This document shows positions 1 to 8,520 of a DNA stretch of 58,877 nt, in pieces. The notes under the pieces were generated by a model, which was given only the letters and a program-made list of their open reading frames with translations, did no database searches and was not told where the DNA came from. The DNA is taken from positions 1 through 58,877 of the forward strand of contig JAFYYI010000029.1 of NCBI GenBank assembly GCA_017557665.1, read 5' to 3'. The DNA is from Muribaculaceae bacterium (GTDB lineage Bacteria; Bacteroidota; Bacteroidia; Bacteroidales; Muribaculaceae). A program made the position numbers and the translations under genes. Numbering within the stretch: the stretch's first letter is position 1; the number at the start of each line of letters is the position of its first letter.

Positions 1-1
1 C

Positions 2-853
2 GGCAACCTGGTGATCAGCAACGCTACCTTCCCCGATGCTTGGACTGCCGAGGCTACCATCGTGGTGGTTAACCCCGAGACCAACGAGATGAAGGAATAT
101 GTTGTTCCTGAGGAGTGCGGTATGGCCGGACGTTGCGACTTCATCGGCTTCGCTAAGGGCAACCTCATGGAGGACGGTGTCATCTACCTCACGGGTGCTA
201 CCAACACCGGCGTTTCGGTTATGACCATCGCTGGTGGTGAGGTGAACACCGACGAGTGCTATCCTGCCGCTTGTGACGGCTTGACTCCCAGCACTTCGAC
301 CGTTATCAACTACTACATCGACCTCGCTGGTGAGGAGGCTCTGCTTTACGTAACCCGCAATGCAGCTCTCGCTAAGCTCGCCATCGATGGTGAGAACATG
401 ACCGCTACCACGCTCACCCTGCCCAACAAGGGTGCTTGCAACGGCACGTTCCCGTTCGTTTGGGACGGCAAGGAGTTCTTCGTATATCCCACCCTGCCCA
501 ACTACCAGAACGGTTTCGCTGTAGCTCAGGCCAATGCCGAGGCTGCTATCGTGGAGGTTGAGTCCACCTTTACCGTTAACGCCAACGCCTTCACCTCCAA
601 CTGGCTCAATGCCGAGGTTGAGGAGGATGGTGTGATCATCTATCAGTACTATCCCGGTGGCAACTTCGCTGTTTACCGCTTGACCAAGGTCGGCGGCGGC
701 GTTGAGGAGATCATCAATGACACCGAGAAAGTTGTTGCTGGCGTTCGCTACTACAACATCATGGGTCAGGAGATGACCGAGGCCAATGGCCTTACCATCA
801 TCGTTACCACCTACACCGACGGCAGCAGCCGCGCTGTTAAGGTGCTGAAGTAA
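2..853 (+). CDS. Secreted protein with T9SS-type C-terminal domain (5'-truncated)
   Basis: The frame is already open at the left edge, so the N-terminus lies outside and only about 284 residues are visible; the GTG at 11 is internal, not a start. The body is rich in Val, Thr, Gly and acidic residues, as in exported beta-sheet proteins, and shows no catalytic motif I recognise. The last ~40 residues (YYNIMGQE, then TTYTDGSSRAVKVLK) follow the pattern of Bacteroidetes C-terminal sorting domains read by the type IX secretion system: Y-Y-[DN]-x-x-G followed by a basic strand ending K-V-x-K. The protein is therefore probably carried across the outer membrane and held at the surface or released. 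A strong terminator follows. Function is otherwise unknown. Confidence 0.8.
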   Translation, partial: GNLVISNATFPDAWTAEATIVVVNPETNEMKEYVVPEECGMAGRCDFIGFAKGNLMEDGVIYLTGATNTGVSVMTIAGGEVNTDECYPAACDGLTPSTSTVINYYIDLAGEEALLYVTRNAALAKLAIDGENMTATTLTLPNKGACNGTFPFVWDGKEFFVYPTLPNYQNGFAVAQANAEAAIVEVESTFTVNANAFTSNWLNAEVEEDGVIIYQYYPGGNFAVYRLTKVGGGVEEIINDTEKVVAGVRYYNIMGQEMTEANGLTIIVTTYTDGSSRAVKVLK

Positions 854-870
854 ACCTTTGACTGATACAT

Positions 871-912
871 CAACAAAAAGGCGGTGCCCTCGTGGCATCG
901 CCTTTTTGTTGT
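871..912. terminator. Bidirectional terminator between the T9SS-protein gene and recQ
   Basis: Arms AACAAAAAGGCG(G)TGCC and GGCATCGCCTTTTTGTT pair around a 5-base loop. It has a T run on the plus strand and, because of the A-rich left arm, also on the minus strand. It lies between two convergent genes and can serve both. Confidence 0.85.
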
Positions 913-942
913 TATTATCGCTTGCGACCGGATAGCCGCTCG

Positions 943-2859
943 TCACTTGACGGTGGCATAGGTGTCATCGTCAAGGTGTTGAATAAATCCCTCATCAACG
1001 AGGAAAGAAAGCATCGAGATGACTTCTTCTTTGGGGAAAGACAGGGTATCAAGAAATTCCTCCAGGCGGCGAGGCCGCTGTCCTGCCATATAGAGGATGC
1101 CCTGCTGCACATCTTCAGGTTGGTGGTCTCCTCGCTTGCGACGGTCGATGCACAAGTCGCAATGGCCGCAGTCCTCAACCGATTGCTCCCCAAAATAGCC
1201 TAGCAGCATGCGCTCGCGACAACCCGTGTCACTATAAGCATAGTTGATGGTCGCCTCAATGCGGTCGACCATGCGCTGTCGCAAGTCTTCATAGACCGCT
1301 TTGGGTATCAAGACGTGCTTGGGTTCCTCTCGAGATGTTGTGTATATAATATAAGGTGTGCGCTTGCGAGGCACATAGTGCAGAATGTGCATCCGTGTGA
1401 GTTCAAGCAGCGAATTGTAGATTGTTTCTTGATCCAAGCCCGTGCGGAAAGCGATGACATCCTCGTTGATGAAGACATAGTCGGCAAACAGGCCTGTATA
1501 GAGTCTGAGGATAGCCTGTAACACCTGATCAGCGCCTGGGGTCGTGGTCTCCAAGTCATAGAGTTCCTCCTTGCGGGCCAGTATCATCACACGCGACTGG
1601 GTCTCGATTTCCTCAACGAACTCGATATAACCCGCCTGAGTCAATATTCTTAAGGCATTATGCGTGGGCAAAACGGGCAAGTCAAACGTGCGGCAGAACA
1701 GATTGAAATTGAAATCAAACATCTGCTGGAAGCCTTCACCTATGCTCACTCCAAGGAAATTCCCGACGCGCTCATAGACCTTTCTAATAAAGTCTTTATC
1801 TGGAAAGGCCTCGGTGATGTGACGCCGCAGGATGCGTTGGTCGGTATGCTTGACCAACAGCACGGCATAGGAGCGCTTGCCGTCTCGACCGGCCCTGCCC
1901 GCCTCCTGGTAGTATTCCTCGAGAGAATTCGGAATATCCATGTGAACCACCAACCTTACATCTGGCTTGTCAATGCCCATACCGAAAGCGTTAGTTGCAA
2001 CCATCACACGGCATTGGTCACTGGTCCACTTGGCCTGCTTGTCTTCCTTGTCCTCAACATATAGGCCGGCATGGTAGAAGTCGGCATGGATGCCAGCCCG
2101 ATTGATCTCGTCACTGATTTGCTTGGTACGCCTGCGTGAGCGCACATAGACGATTGCCGTGCCGGGAACCGAGCGCAAGATGTGTATGAGTTCGGTGACT
2201 TTCTCTTCGGAATGACGAACGACATAAGACAGATTGCTGCGGGCAAAACTCATCGAGAAGACATTGGACGCCCTGAAGTTCAGGCATCGCTGGATATCCT
2301 CGACCACAACTGGGGTAGCTGTGGCGGTGAGTGCCAGCACAGGCACGCTGGGGAAAAGCTTGCGAACCTGGACGATGCGCAGGAAGGATGGCCTGAAGTC
2401 ATAGCCCCACTGCGAGATGCAATGCGCCTCATCAACCACAATGAGACGGACTGGCATCTGCCGCAATCGCTCCAGGAATGATTGAGACTGCAGACGCTCG
2501 GGAGAGACATAAAGGAACTTGCAGTTACCGTAGAGGCATTTCTCATAGGTGCGGTTCACCTCGGCACGCGTCAAACCGGCATAGAGATAGGTCGCCTTGA
2601 TATTCAGTGAACGCAGGCGATCCACCTGGTCCTTCATCAGCGAGATGATGGGCGTGACAACAAGGGCCATTCCATCGATGGCCATCGTGGGAACCTGAAA
2701 AGTGATAGACTTGCCGCCACCCGTGGGCATCAACCCCAGCGTATCGCGGCCCTCAAGAACCGACTCGATGATGTCCTGTTGCAGCGGCCTGAAGGCGTCA
2801 TAACCCCAATACTTCTTGAGGATATCAAGAATTGGCTTGGGTTGGCTCGGCATCTTCAT
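943..2859 (-). CDS. recQ: RecQ-family ATP-dependent DNA helicase
   Basis: A 638-aa superfamily 2 helicase that unwinds DNA 3'-5' in recombination and fork repair. It shows Walker A PTGGGKS (residues 45-51), the box VVDEAHCISQWGYDFRP near residue 140 that couples ATPase and DNA binding, motif VI QEAGRAGRDG, and a RecQ C-terminal zinc-binding block with cysteines in CRERMLLGYFGE and CGHCDLC. After this comes a winged-helix-like tail; I see no HRDC domain, so this is the shorter of the RecQ types found in Bacteroidetes. The start overlaps the end of recJ by 35 nt; a second ATG at 2853 is possible. Transcription with recJ fits their known cooperation in RecF-pathway end processing. Confidence 0.93.
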   Translation of the reverse strand: MKMPSQPKPILDILKKYWGYDAFRPLQQDIIESVLEGRDTLGLMPTGGGKSITFQVPTMAIDGMALVVTPIISLMKDQVDRLRSLNIKATYLYAGLTRAEVNRTYEKCLYGNCKFLYVSPERLQSQSFLERLRQMPVRLIVVDEAHCISQWGYDFRPSFLRIVQVRKLFPSVPVLALTATATPVVVEDIQRCLNFRASNVFSMSFARSNLSYVVRHSEEKVTELIHILRSVPGTAIVYVRSRRRTKQISDEINRAGIHADFYHAGLYVEDKEDKQAKWTSDQCRVMVATNAFGMGIDKPDVRLVVHMDIPNSLEEYYQEAGRAGRDGKRSYAVLLVKHTDQRILRRHITEAFPDKDFIRKVYERVGNFLGVSIGEGFQQMFDFNFNLFCRTFDLPVLPTHNALRILTQAGYIEFVEEIETQSRVMILARKEELYDLETTTPGADQVLQAILRLYTGLFADYVFINEDVIAFRTGLDQETIYNSLLELTRMHILHYVPRKRTPYIIYTTSREEPKHVLIPKAVYEDLRQRMVDRIEATINYAYSDTGCRERMLLGYFGEQSVEDCGHCDLCIDRRKRGDHQPEDVQQGILYMAGQRPRRLEEFLDTLSFPKEEVISMLSFLVDEGFIQHLDDDTYATVK

Positions 2860-4582
2860 GGAGTTTTATGGCTTTCACCATGAGCTGCACCGTGGTGCTC
2901 ATGCGATGTCGTGTCTCCTCGATCGTATAGCAAATGTCAACAGGTTTCCCTGCCTTGAGGATATCATTGTAGCTTGCCAGGCCAAAGGCGATGGCATTGT
3001 TGATCTTGTTGCCCTCCTCGTCAACGAGATCGAGCTTGATGTGCTCCATCTTCTTGCCAACAACCTTGCTGGAGCCTGCGTCAAACACCTTGCGCGTGAT
3101 AAAGACAGGCTTGCTGTTGCCGGGACCATAAGGGTTGAGCATGCGCAGGTAGCGCAGCAAGGCTCCGTTTATCTCGCTGAACTTGATCTCGCAGTCGATG
3201 TCCATGGCCGGAGTCACCTGGGCATCCTCGATGTGCTCCTCGACATATTCGGTGAGACGACGACGGAATTCCGGAATGTTCTCTTCCTTGATGGACAGGC
3301 CAACGGCATTGGTGTGCCCACCGAAGGTCTCAAGCAGGTCACGACAGGACTTGATGGCCGTGTAGATATCGAAACCGCGCACCGAACGAGACGAACCCGT
3401 GGCAATACCATCGGCATAATAGGTGAGCACTACCGAGGGCCTGAAATACAACTCGGACAGACGTGCCGCCACAATGCCGATAACACCCTTGTGCCAGTTG
3501 CGGTCATAGATGACGATGGGTTTCTTGCCGTCAAGCACCTGAGCATGGCGGTCGATGATTTCATTGGCCTCGACAGTCACCTGGCTATCCAGCTCCTTGC
3601 GGTTGTTATTGTATTGGTCGATGCGTTTGGAAATCTCCATGGCGCTCTGCATGTTGCGTGACACGAGCAACGCCACCGACTCCTGGCCAGACTCCATGCG
3701 TCCCGACGCATTGATGCGCGGACCAATCTTGAAGATGATGTCGTTGATGGTCAGCTCATGACGGTTCAAGCCGCAGGTGCGGATGATACTGCGCAGGCCG
3801 ACATTGGGATTGTTGTTCAGACGGCGCAAACCATAGAACATCATCACCCTGTTCTCTCCCGTGAGTGGGACAATGTCGGCAGCGATGCTGACAGCCACGA
3901 GATCCAGCATGGCTTCAAGGTTGTACATCTGACCCAAGCCGTTGCTCTTGGAGAACGCCTGCATGAATTTAAAGCCCACGCCACAGCCCGACAGCCCTTT
4001 ATAAGGGTAGGTGTCGTCAACCAGCTTGGGATTCAAAATCGCGGCAGCGTCGGGCAAGACATCATCAGGCACATGGTGGTCACACACAATGAAGTCTATA
4101 CCTTTCTCCTTGGCATAGGCAATTTCGTCAACTGCCTTGATACCGCAGTCGAGCACGATGATTAGACTCACTCCGATGGATTCCGCATAGTCGATGCTCT
4201 GCAGCGAGATACCATACCCGTCGTCATCACGTGTCGGGATATAGTACACCAGATCGGAGTAAATGTTTTGAAGATACTTATAGACGAGCGCTACGGCTGT
4301 GGTTCCATCCACGTCGTAGTCTCCGTACACCATAATCTTCTCTTTGGCCCCTAACGCCTGGTTCAGCCTTGCCACGGCCTTGTCCATGTTCTTCATCAAG
4401 AACGGATCGTGCAACTGTTGGAGTGATGGGTAGAGGAAGTCGTGGACGCTGTCCGCGGTCTTCAAGCCCCTGAGCACCAACAGCCGAGCGATGGCGGGAC
4501 AATTGGGGAACTGGGCCGCCAACTGTTCCTGGGCAATGCGTTCGTCGGATGTTAGAGGTAAGTAATTCCATTTACTTATCAT
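2825..4582 (-). CDS. recJ: Single-stranded-DNA-specific exonuclease RecJ
   Basis: 585 aa, a normal length for RecJ. This DHH-superfamily 5'-3' ssDNA exonuclease acts in recombination and mismatch repair. The metal-binding motifs are intact: DYDVDG at 88-93, DCGIK at 145-149 and DHH at 168-170. A DHHA1-type region follows, with SGRMESGQ and later GGHTNAVGLSI. It is the first gene of a two-gene minus-strand operon with recQ, whose start codon lies inside the recJ 3' end. A well-formed promoter lies about 170 nt upstream, giving a leader of roughly 160 nt. A short ORF inside that leader (4588-4836) does not look like a protein. Confidence 0.95.
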   Translation of the reverse strand: MISKWNYLPLTSDERIAQEQLAAQFPNCPAIARLLVLRGLKTADSVHDFLYPSLQQLHDPFLMKNMDKAVARLNQALGAKEKIMVYGDYDVDGTTAVALVYKYLQNIYSDLVYYIPTRDDDGYGISLQSIDYAESIGVSLIIVLDCGIKAVDEIAYAKEKGIDFIVCDHHVPDDVLPDAAAILNPKLVDDTYPYKGLSGCGVGFKFMQAFSKSNGLGQMYNLEAMLDLVAVSIAADIVPLTGENRVMMFYGLRRLNNNPNVGLRSIIRTCGLNRHELTINDIIFKIGPRINASGRMESGQESVALLVSRNMQSAMEISKRIDQYNNNRKELDSQVTVEANEIIDRHAQVLDGKKPIVIYDRNWHKGVIGIVAARLSELYFRPSVVLTYYADGIATGSSRSVRGFDIYTAIKSCRDLLETFGGHTNAVGLSIKEENIPEFRRRLTEYVEEHIEDAQVTPAMDIDCEIKFSEINGALLRYLRMLNPYGPGNSKPVFITRKVFDAGSSKVVGKKMEHIKLDLVDEEGNKINNAIAFGLASYNDILKAGKPVDICYTIEETRHRMSTTVQLMVKAIKLHEDAEPTQANS

Positions 4583-4751
4583 TTATGTTAGTTTTTTAAT
4601 ATGCAATAACAGGGGCTCACCGCCGCAGAGCAATGAGCTAGTGGAGAAAATATGTGTATCAAATTGAAGACCAAATGATTATGCCACCAGTTTTCAAGAA
4701 GCCCCGTTGATAGGATGCCACCAATGGCCTTGAAGTCCCAATTTCCAGCCA
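4583..4751 (-). other. Long untranslated leader of recJ-recQ
   Basis: About 160 nt lie between the predicted start site (near 4745) and the recJ ATG. I see no riboswitch I recognise and no convincing peptide. Together with the promoter and the tRNA-Cys terminator it fills the gap from 4583 to 4966. Confidence 0.4.
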
Positions 4752-4782
4752 CAAAATTACTCAAAAAGGCACGTTTTTCAAA
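4752..4782 (-). promoter_or_regulatory. Bacteroidetes-type promoter for recJ-recQ
   Basis: Read on the minus strand: TTTG (4782-4779), a 19-nt spacer, then TAATTTTG (4759-4752). Both boxes match the -33/-7 consensus used by the Bacteroidetes primary sigma factor. Confidence 0.75.
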
Positions 4783-4912
4783 GAAAAGCAGGCACAAATT
4801 CACAAGCTCAACATCAATTTTACAATAATTTAACAATCGTGACTGCTATTCAAACCAAGAGAATCGCCTACAATTCTTATACTATCACTTTAAACCGATA
4901 TACCTAACTCAC

Positions 4913-4957
4913 TGAAAAACAAAATCGCCAATCAGTCAAATGACCAATTGGCGATTG
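4913..4957 (-). terminator. Terminator of tRNA-Cys
   Basis: A 10-bp stem (AATCGCCAAT/ATTGGCGATT, 4923-4932 with 4947-4956) lies about 10 nt after the tRNA 3' end and is followed on the minus strand by TTTGTTTTTC. Confidence 0.85.
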
Positions 4958-4966
4958 TCCTATCAG

Positions 4967-5038
4967 AGGTCGCTAGCGGACTCGAACCGCTGTGCCCGGT
5001 TTTGCAGACCGGTGACTAAACCACTCATCCAAGCGACC
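4967..5038 (-). tRNA. tRNA-Cys (anticodon GCA)
   Basis: 72 nt on the minus strand. The acceptor stem GGTCGCT/AGCGACC is perfect, the anticodon loop carries GCA, the T arm has the TTCGAGT loop, and the discriminator base is U, the identity element expected for tRNA-Cys. CCA is not encoded. Confidence 0.96.
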
Positions 5039-5055
5039 CTTCGCGATTAGCGGTG

Positions 5056-5087
5056 CAAAATTACTGCGGTTTTTTGACCTGTGCAAC
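5056..5087 (-). promoter_or_regulatory. Promoter of tRNA-Cys, overlapping the 3' end of the upstream gene
   Basis: Minus strand GTTG (5087-5084), a 20-nt spacer, TAATTTTG (5063-5056). The -33 element lies inside the last codons of the Cys-rich gene that ends at 5061, so one stretch serves as coding sequence and promoter. Confidence 0.65.
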
Positions 5088-5273
5088 TTTATCGGCACAT
5101 TTTTTCATAGAATTTTTCTCGGGCTTCTGGCAAACGTCCTTCAATTTGCATGCAGCACAAGCAGTTAGGGCCGATTTCTTGTCGTTTGCAGCACGCCACA
5201 CGGCACGCACCGCGGCGAACAAAGCCGCAGCCACGATGGCACCCGCCAGAACATATTGCACCGATTCACTCAT
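5061..5273 (-). CDS. Small Cys-rich membrane protein, topB-coupled
   Basis: 70 aa: an N-terminal hydrophobic helix (about residues 7-27, YVLAGAIVAAALFAAVRAVW), then a short basic segment and a cysteine cluster CAACKLKDVCQK, with one more Cys near the end. The layout (one helix plus C-x2-C-x5-C) resembles the FeoB-associated Cys-rich membrane proteins, but no feoB is in the window, so that name is only a structural comparison. Its ATG overlaps the topB stop by 4 nt (ATGA), which implies translational coupling and supports it being real. It is the last gene before tRNA-Cys and carries that tRNA's promoter in its 3' end. Metal binding is an inference. Confidence 0.7.
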   Translation of the reverse strand: MSESVQYVLAGAIVAAALFAAVRAVWRAANDKKSALTACAACKLKDVCQKPEKNSMKKCADKVAQVKKPQ

Positions 5274-7366
5274 TTATTCTTTTTAGTCTTGAAGTTTTTC
5301 TTAATCAGCTTAGACAGCTCTGCAGCAGTAAGATCGGCACGATACTCGGCGAACGGCAACACCGTTTTGCAACCGTTATTATACTCGCTGCAGCCGAAGC
5401 CCGTTTTGCCCTTCTTAATATGGCCCTTGCCGCACACGGGACACGGAATGTCCTCGATGTTCTTCAGGCGCGGCGCACGCGCTTTCTTTGGCTTCTCCTC
5501 GCCTCTTGTCGATGGCGTCTTGGGCTTTGAGGGTTTGCCCTGCTCGACAGCAATGCTGCCTCCGCGATTGTCGCGCAAGACATTAAGGACGATTTCGCCA
5601 ATCATCTGCTTGAGCTCATCAATGAATTGCGAGGCGCTGTATTCACCACGTTCAATTTCACGCAACTTTTTCTCCCACAAGCCAGTAAGTGATGCACTCT
5701 TGAGTAATGGTTCATGTATGGTGTCTATCAGCTGGATACCAGCCAGTGTGGGTGAGATACTCTTGCGTTCCTTGCGGATGTACCGGCGCTTGAACAGCGT
5801 CTCGATGATGGCGGCTCGCGTTGAGGGACGGCCGATACCGTTCTCCTTCATAGCATCGCGCAATTCCTCGTCATCGACCGTCTTGCCGGCGGTTTCCATA
5901 GCGCGCAACAGGGTGCCTTCGGTATAAGGTTTGGGCGGCTGGGTGGTGCGTTTGAGCACCGAAGGCTCATGAGGACCGCTCTCTCCTTTCTCGAAGTGCG
6001 GCATCACGCCATTATCCTCATCTTCAGCCTTTTCCTTGCCTTCGTCATCGGTGTTCTTATCTCCAGGCTTATTAAACAGCTCGCGCCAGCCCGGTTTGAG
6101 GATCTCCTTGCCTGTAGCCTTGAAGCCGTACTCGCCCACCTGAGCCATAACTGTAGTTGTATTGAACTCACAGTCAGGGTAAAACGCCGCTATGAAGCGC
6201 ATGGCGATAAGGTGATATACACGCTTCTCTTCGGGCGTCATTGCCACCGTAGCCGGATTGACATTGGTGGGTATAATGGCATGGTGATCAGTAACTTTGC
6301 TATTGTCAAAAACCTTCTTGGTCTTCGGTAGCTTGTTAAGCGCCAGCAGGGGTGCCGTCAAGTTGGCATAAGGCACCATCGCCTGCAGAATGCCGGGCAC
6401 CTGGGGATAGATGTCATCGCTCAGGTAGGTCGTGTCCACACGTGGATAGGTCGTCGCCTTTTTCTCATAGAGCGACTGGATGGTCTTGAGTGCCTCGTCG
6501 GCCGACATACTGAACTTCTTGTTGCACTCCACCTGCAGGCTCGTCAAGTCAAACAGGCGCGGTGGCGCTTCACGACCTTTCTTGGTATCGACCGAAGTTA
6601 CCTCAAGAGGCAACTCCTTGATATTCGCAACGATAGTACTTGCTTCTCCTTCCGTCTTGAAGCGACCGCGAGTGCTATTGAACGTCACACCACGGTATTT
6701 GGTCTTGAGTTCCCAATAATCCTCGGGAACAAAATTCTCAATCTCACGATAACGGGCGACAATCATGGCCAGCGTGGGCGTCTGCACCCTACCCACCGAG
6801 AGCACGTCACGTGACTGAGAAGGAGAATACTTTAAGGTATAGAGTCGAGTGGCATTCATGCCGAGAATCCAGTCGCCGATGGCTCGAGAAAGGCCTGCAA
6901 AGTACAGATTATCAAAGTCTTTAGCATCTTTAAGCTCTTGAAATCCCTTGCGGATGCTCTCGTCGGTTAGCGAGGAAATCCACAGGCGCTTGACCGGCTT
7001 GTCACAGCCAGCTTTCTGGTATACCCAACGCTGAATAAGCTCACCCTCTTGGCCGGCATCACCGCAATTAATGACCTCCTCGGCAGTAGCAATCAGGCTT
7101 TTTATCACATTAAACTGTTGCTCAATACCTTTATCGTCTTTTAGCTTAATACCAAAGCGTTGCGGTATCATCGGAAGCTGTCCAAGCGTCCATCTTTTCC
7201 ATTGGTCAAGGTAGTCGTTTGGGGCCTTGAGTTCGCAAAGGTGTCCGAGAGTCCACGTCACCTGGTAGCCATTGCCCTCGAAGTAGCCATCATGCCTGTC
7301 ATTGGCACCTAGCAGGCGGGCAATGTCACGAGCGACACTGGGTTTCTCTGTTACGCAGACTTTCAT
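5270..7366 (-). CDS. topB: DNA topoisomerase III (type IA)
   Basis: 698 aa. It relaxes and decatenates DNA through a 5'-phosphotyrosine intermediate and works with RecQ helicases; recQ lies 2.4 kb away on the same strand. The Toprim domain begins at the N-terminus (TEKPSVARD, residues 6-14) with the acidic motif DAGQEGEL at 103-110. The catalytic tyrosine should be Tyr307 in TTYPRVDTTYLS. GRVQTPTLAM (192-201) is the usual topo III signature. The C-terminus has one zinc-ribbon-like unit (CPVCGKG, then GCSEYNNGC) and a lysine-rich tail. It sits upstream of, and overlaps, the small Cys-rich gene. No clear promoter box is visible in the 74 nt upstream. Confidence 0.95.
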   Translation of the reverse strand: MKVCVTEKPSVARDIARLLGANDRHDGYFEGNGYQVTWTLGHLCELKAPNDYLDQWKRWTLGQLPMIPQRFGIKLKDDKGIEQQFNVIKSLIATAEEVINCGDAGQEGELIQRWVYQKAGCDKPVKRLWISSLTDESIRKGFQELKDAKDFDNLYFAGLSRAIGDWILGMNATRLYTLKYSPSQSRDVLSVGRVQTPTLAMIVARYREIENFVPEDYWELKTKYRGVTFNSTRGRFKTEGEASTIVANIKELPLEVTSVDTKKGREAPPRLFDLTSLQVECNKKFSMSADEALKTIQSLYEKKATTYPRVDTTYLSDDIYPQVPGILQAMVPYANLTAPLLALNKLPKTKKVFDNSKVTDHHAIIPTNVNPATVAMTPEEKRVYHLIAMRFIAAFYPDCEFNTTTVMAQVGEYGFKATGKEILKPGWRELFNKPGDKNTDDEGKEKAEDEDNGVMPHFEKGESGPHEPSVLKRTTQPPKPYTEGTLLRAMETAGKTVDDEELRDAMKENGIGRPSTRAAIIETLFKRRYIRKERKSISPTLAGIQLIDTIHEPLLKSASLTGLWEKKLREIERGEYSASQFIDELKQMIGEIVLNVLRDNRGGSIAVEQGKPSKPKTPSTRGEEKPKKARAPRLKNIEDIPCPVCGKGHIKKGKTGFGCSEYNNGCKTVLPFAEYRADLTAAELSKLIKKNFKTKKNK

Positions 7367-7440
7367 GAGTGAACAGTTAATAGTGAACAGTTATGATGCT
7401 ATCACTAAAAGTTTAAAGTATTACTTAAGGACTATATGCT

Positions 7441-8238
7441 TTATTCGCCGAGTTTTTGCGCTTTGGCTTCGTTCCAAAGTTCGTCCATCTCGGCGAGGGT
7501 TAATTCGTTGACGTGACGGCCCTGCTCGTTGGCTTTCTGCTCGATGTAGTTGAAACGTGCAATGAATTTGCGGTTAGTGCGCTCCAAGGCATTGTCGGGA
7601 CGCACGCCATAGAGACGTGCCGCATTGACCAGAGAAAAGAAGAGGTCACCGAACTCTTTTTCACGATCCACATCGCTTTCCTTCTTCAACTCGGCTTCCA
7701 CCTCGCTGAATTCCTCGCGCACCTTGTCCCAAACGTCCTCACGCTTCTGCCAGTCGAAGCCCACGTTGGCAGCTTTTTCCTGGACACGTTCAGCCTTGAT
7801 GAGCGACGGCAGACTGCGGGGCACTCCGCTGAGCACCATCTTGTTGCCGTCTTTTTCGCTCATTTTGATAAGTTCCCAGTTCTTGAGCACCTGGGCGGCA
7901 GTGTCGGCCTTTTCCTCGCCGAAAACATGCGGATGACGGTAGACCAGCTTATCGCACAGGGCGTCACACACGTCAGCGATGTCAAATTTGCCCTTCTCGT
8001 CACCAATCTTGGCATAAAAGACGATGTGCAGCAACACGTCGCCCAATTCCTTGCGGATTTTATCGTCGTCTTCGCCCATGATGGCGTCGGCAAGTTCCAT
8101 GGTTTCCTCGATGGTGTTAGGACGCAGGCTCTCGTTGGTCTGCTTGCGGTCCCACGGGCACTTCACGCGCAACTCGTCAAGGATGTCGAGCAAGCGACCA
8201 AAGGCCTCCAGTTTTTTCTCTCTGCTGTTGTTAGGCAT
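7441..8238 (-). CDS. mazG: Nucleoside triphosphate pyrophosphohydrolase MazG
   Basis: 265 aa, the normal size for the two-domain MazG. It hydrolyses NTPs and dNTPs to monophosphates plus pyrophosphate, clearing non-canonical nucleotides and tuning stress responses. The first domain carries CPWDRKQT and the metal-binding series EETMELADAI with ELGDVLLH. The second repeats this as EEFSEVEAEL with EKEFGDLFFSLVNAAR. Both EExxE...ExxD sets look intact. It is encoded alone between topB and the divergent porin, with its own promoter just upstream. Two copies of GTGAACAGTTA lie between mazG and topB (7369-7393). Confidence 0.95.
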   Translation of the reverse strand: MPNNSREKKLEAFGRLLDILDELRVKCPWDRKQTNESLRPNTIEETMELADAIMGEDDDKIRKELGDVLLHIVFYAKIGDEKGKFDIADVCDALCDKLVYRHPHVFGEEKADTAAQVLKNWELIKMSEKDGNKMVLSGVPRSLPSLIKAERVQEKAANVGFDWQKREDVWDKVREEFSEVEAELKKESDVDREKEFGDLFFSLVNAARLYGVRPDNALERTNRKFIARFNYIEQKANEQGRHVNELTLAEMDELWNEAKAQKLGE

Positions 8239-8269
8239 GTTTACAAAGTGATTTTATCATTTCAGACCA

Positions 8270-8301
8270 CAAAATTACTCATTTTTTTGGAATACCGCAA
8301 T
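8270..8301 (-). promoter_or_regulatory. Promoter of mazG
   Basis: Minus strand ATTG (8301-8298), a 20-nt spacer, TAATTTTG (8277-8270), about 30 nt before the ATG. Confidence 0.6.
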
Positions 8302-8453
8302 TTTGCAAAACAGGTGAAGAAGATAACTGTGGTAATGCCACGCCAAACCGAACGTGTGGACAACGAGAGCAAGCTGAGGATAAAGAGAAGGTCAAGCAGT
8401 TGACTCATGAGAGGGGAAAAGGAGGGGGTATTAGGAAAAACGGTAGGGATTTG

Positions 8454-8485
8454 TTTGGTGGTAGGGACAATATGGAGTACCTTTG
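8454..8485 (+). promoter_or_regulatory. Promoter of the porin gene
   Basis: TTTG at 8454-8457, a 20-nt spacer, TACCTTTG at 8478-8485. The predicted leader is about 30 nt before the ATG at 8521. This decides the start: an in-frame ATG at 8407 lies upstream of the promoter. Confidence 0.75.
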
Positions 8486-8520
8486 CAGCCAATTTCAAAA
8501 CATATATCACGATAGCTATA

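Noticed and set aside
4588..4836. An 82-codon frame in the recJ leader
   Set aside because: It lies across the promoter and its predicted start, and its composition does not look like a protein.
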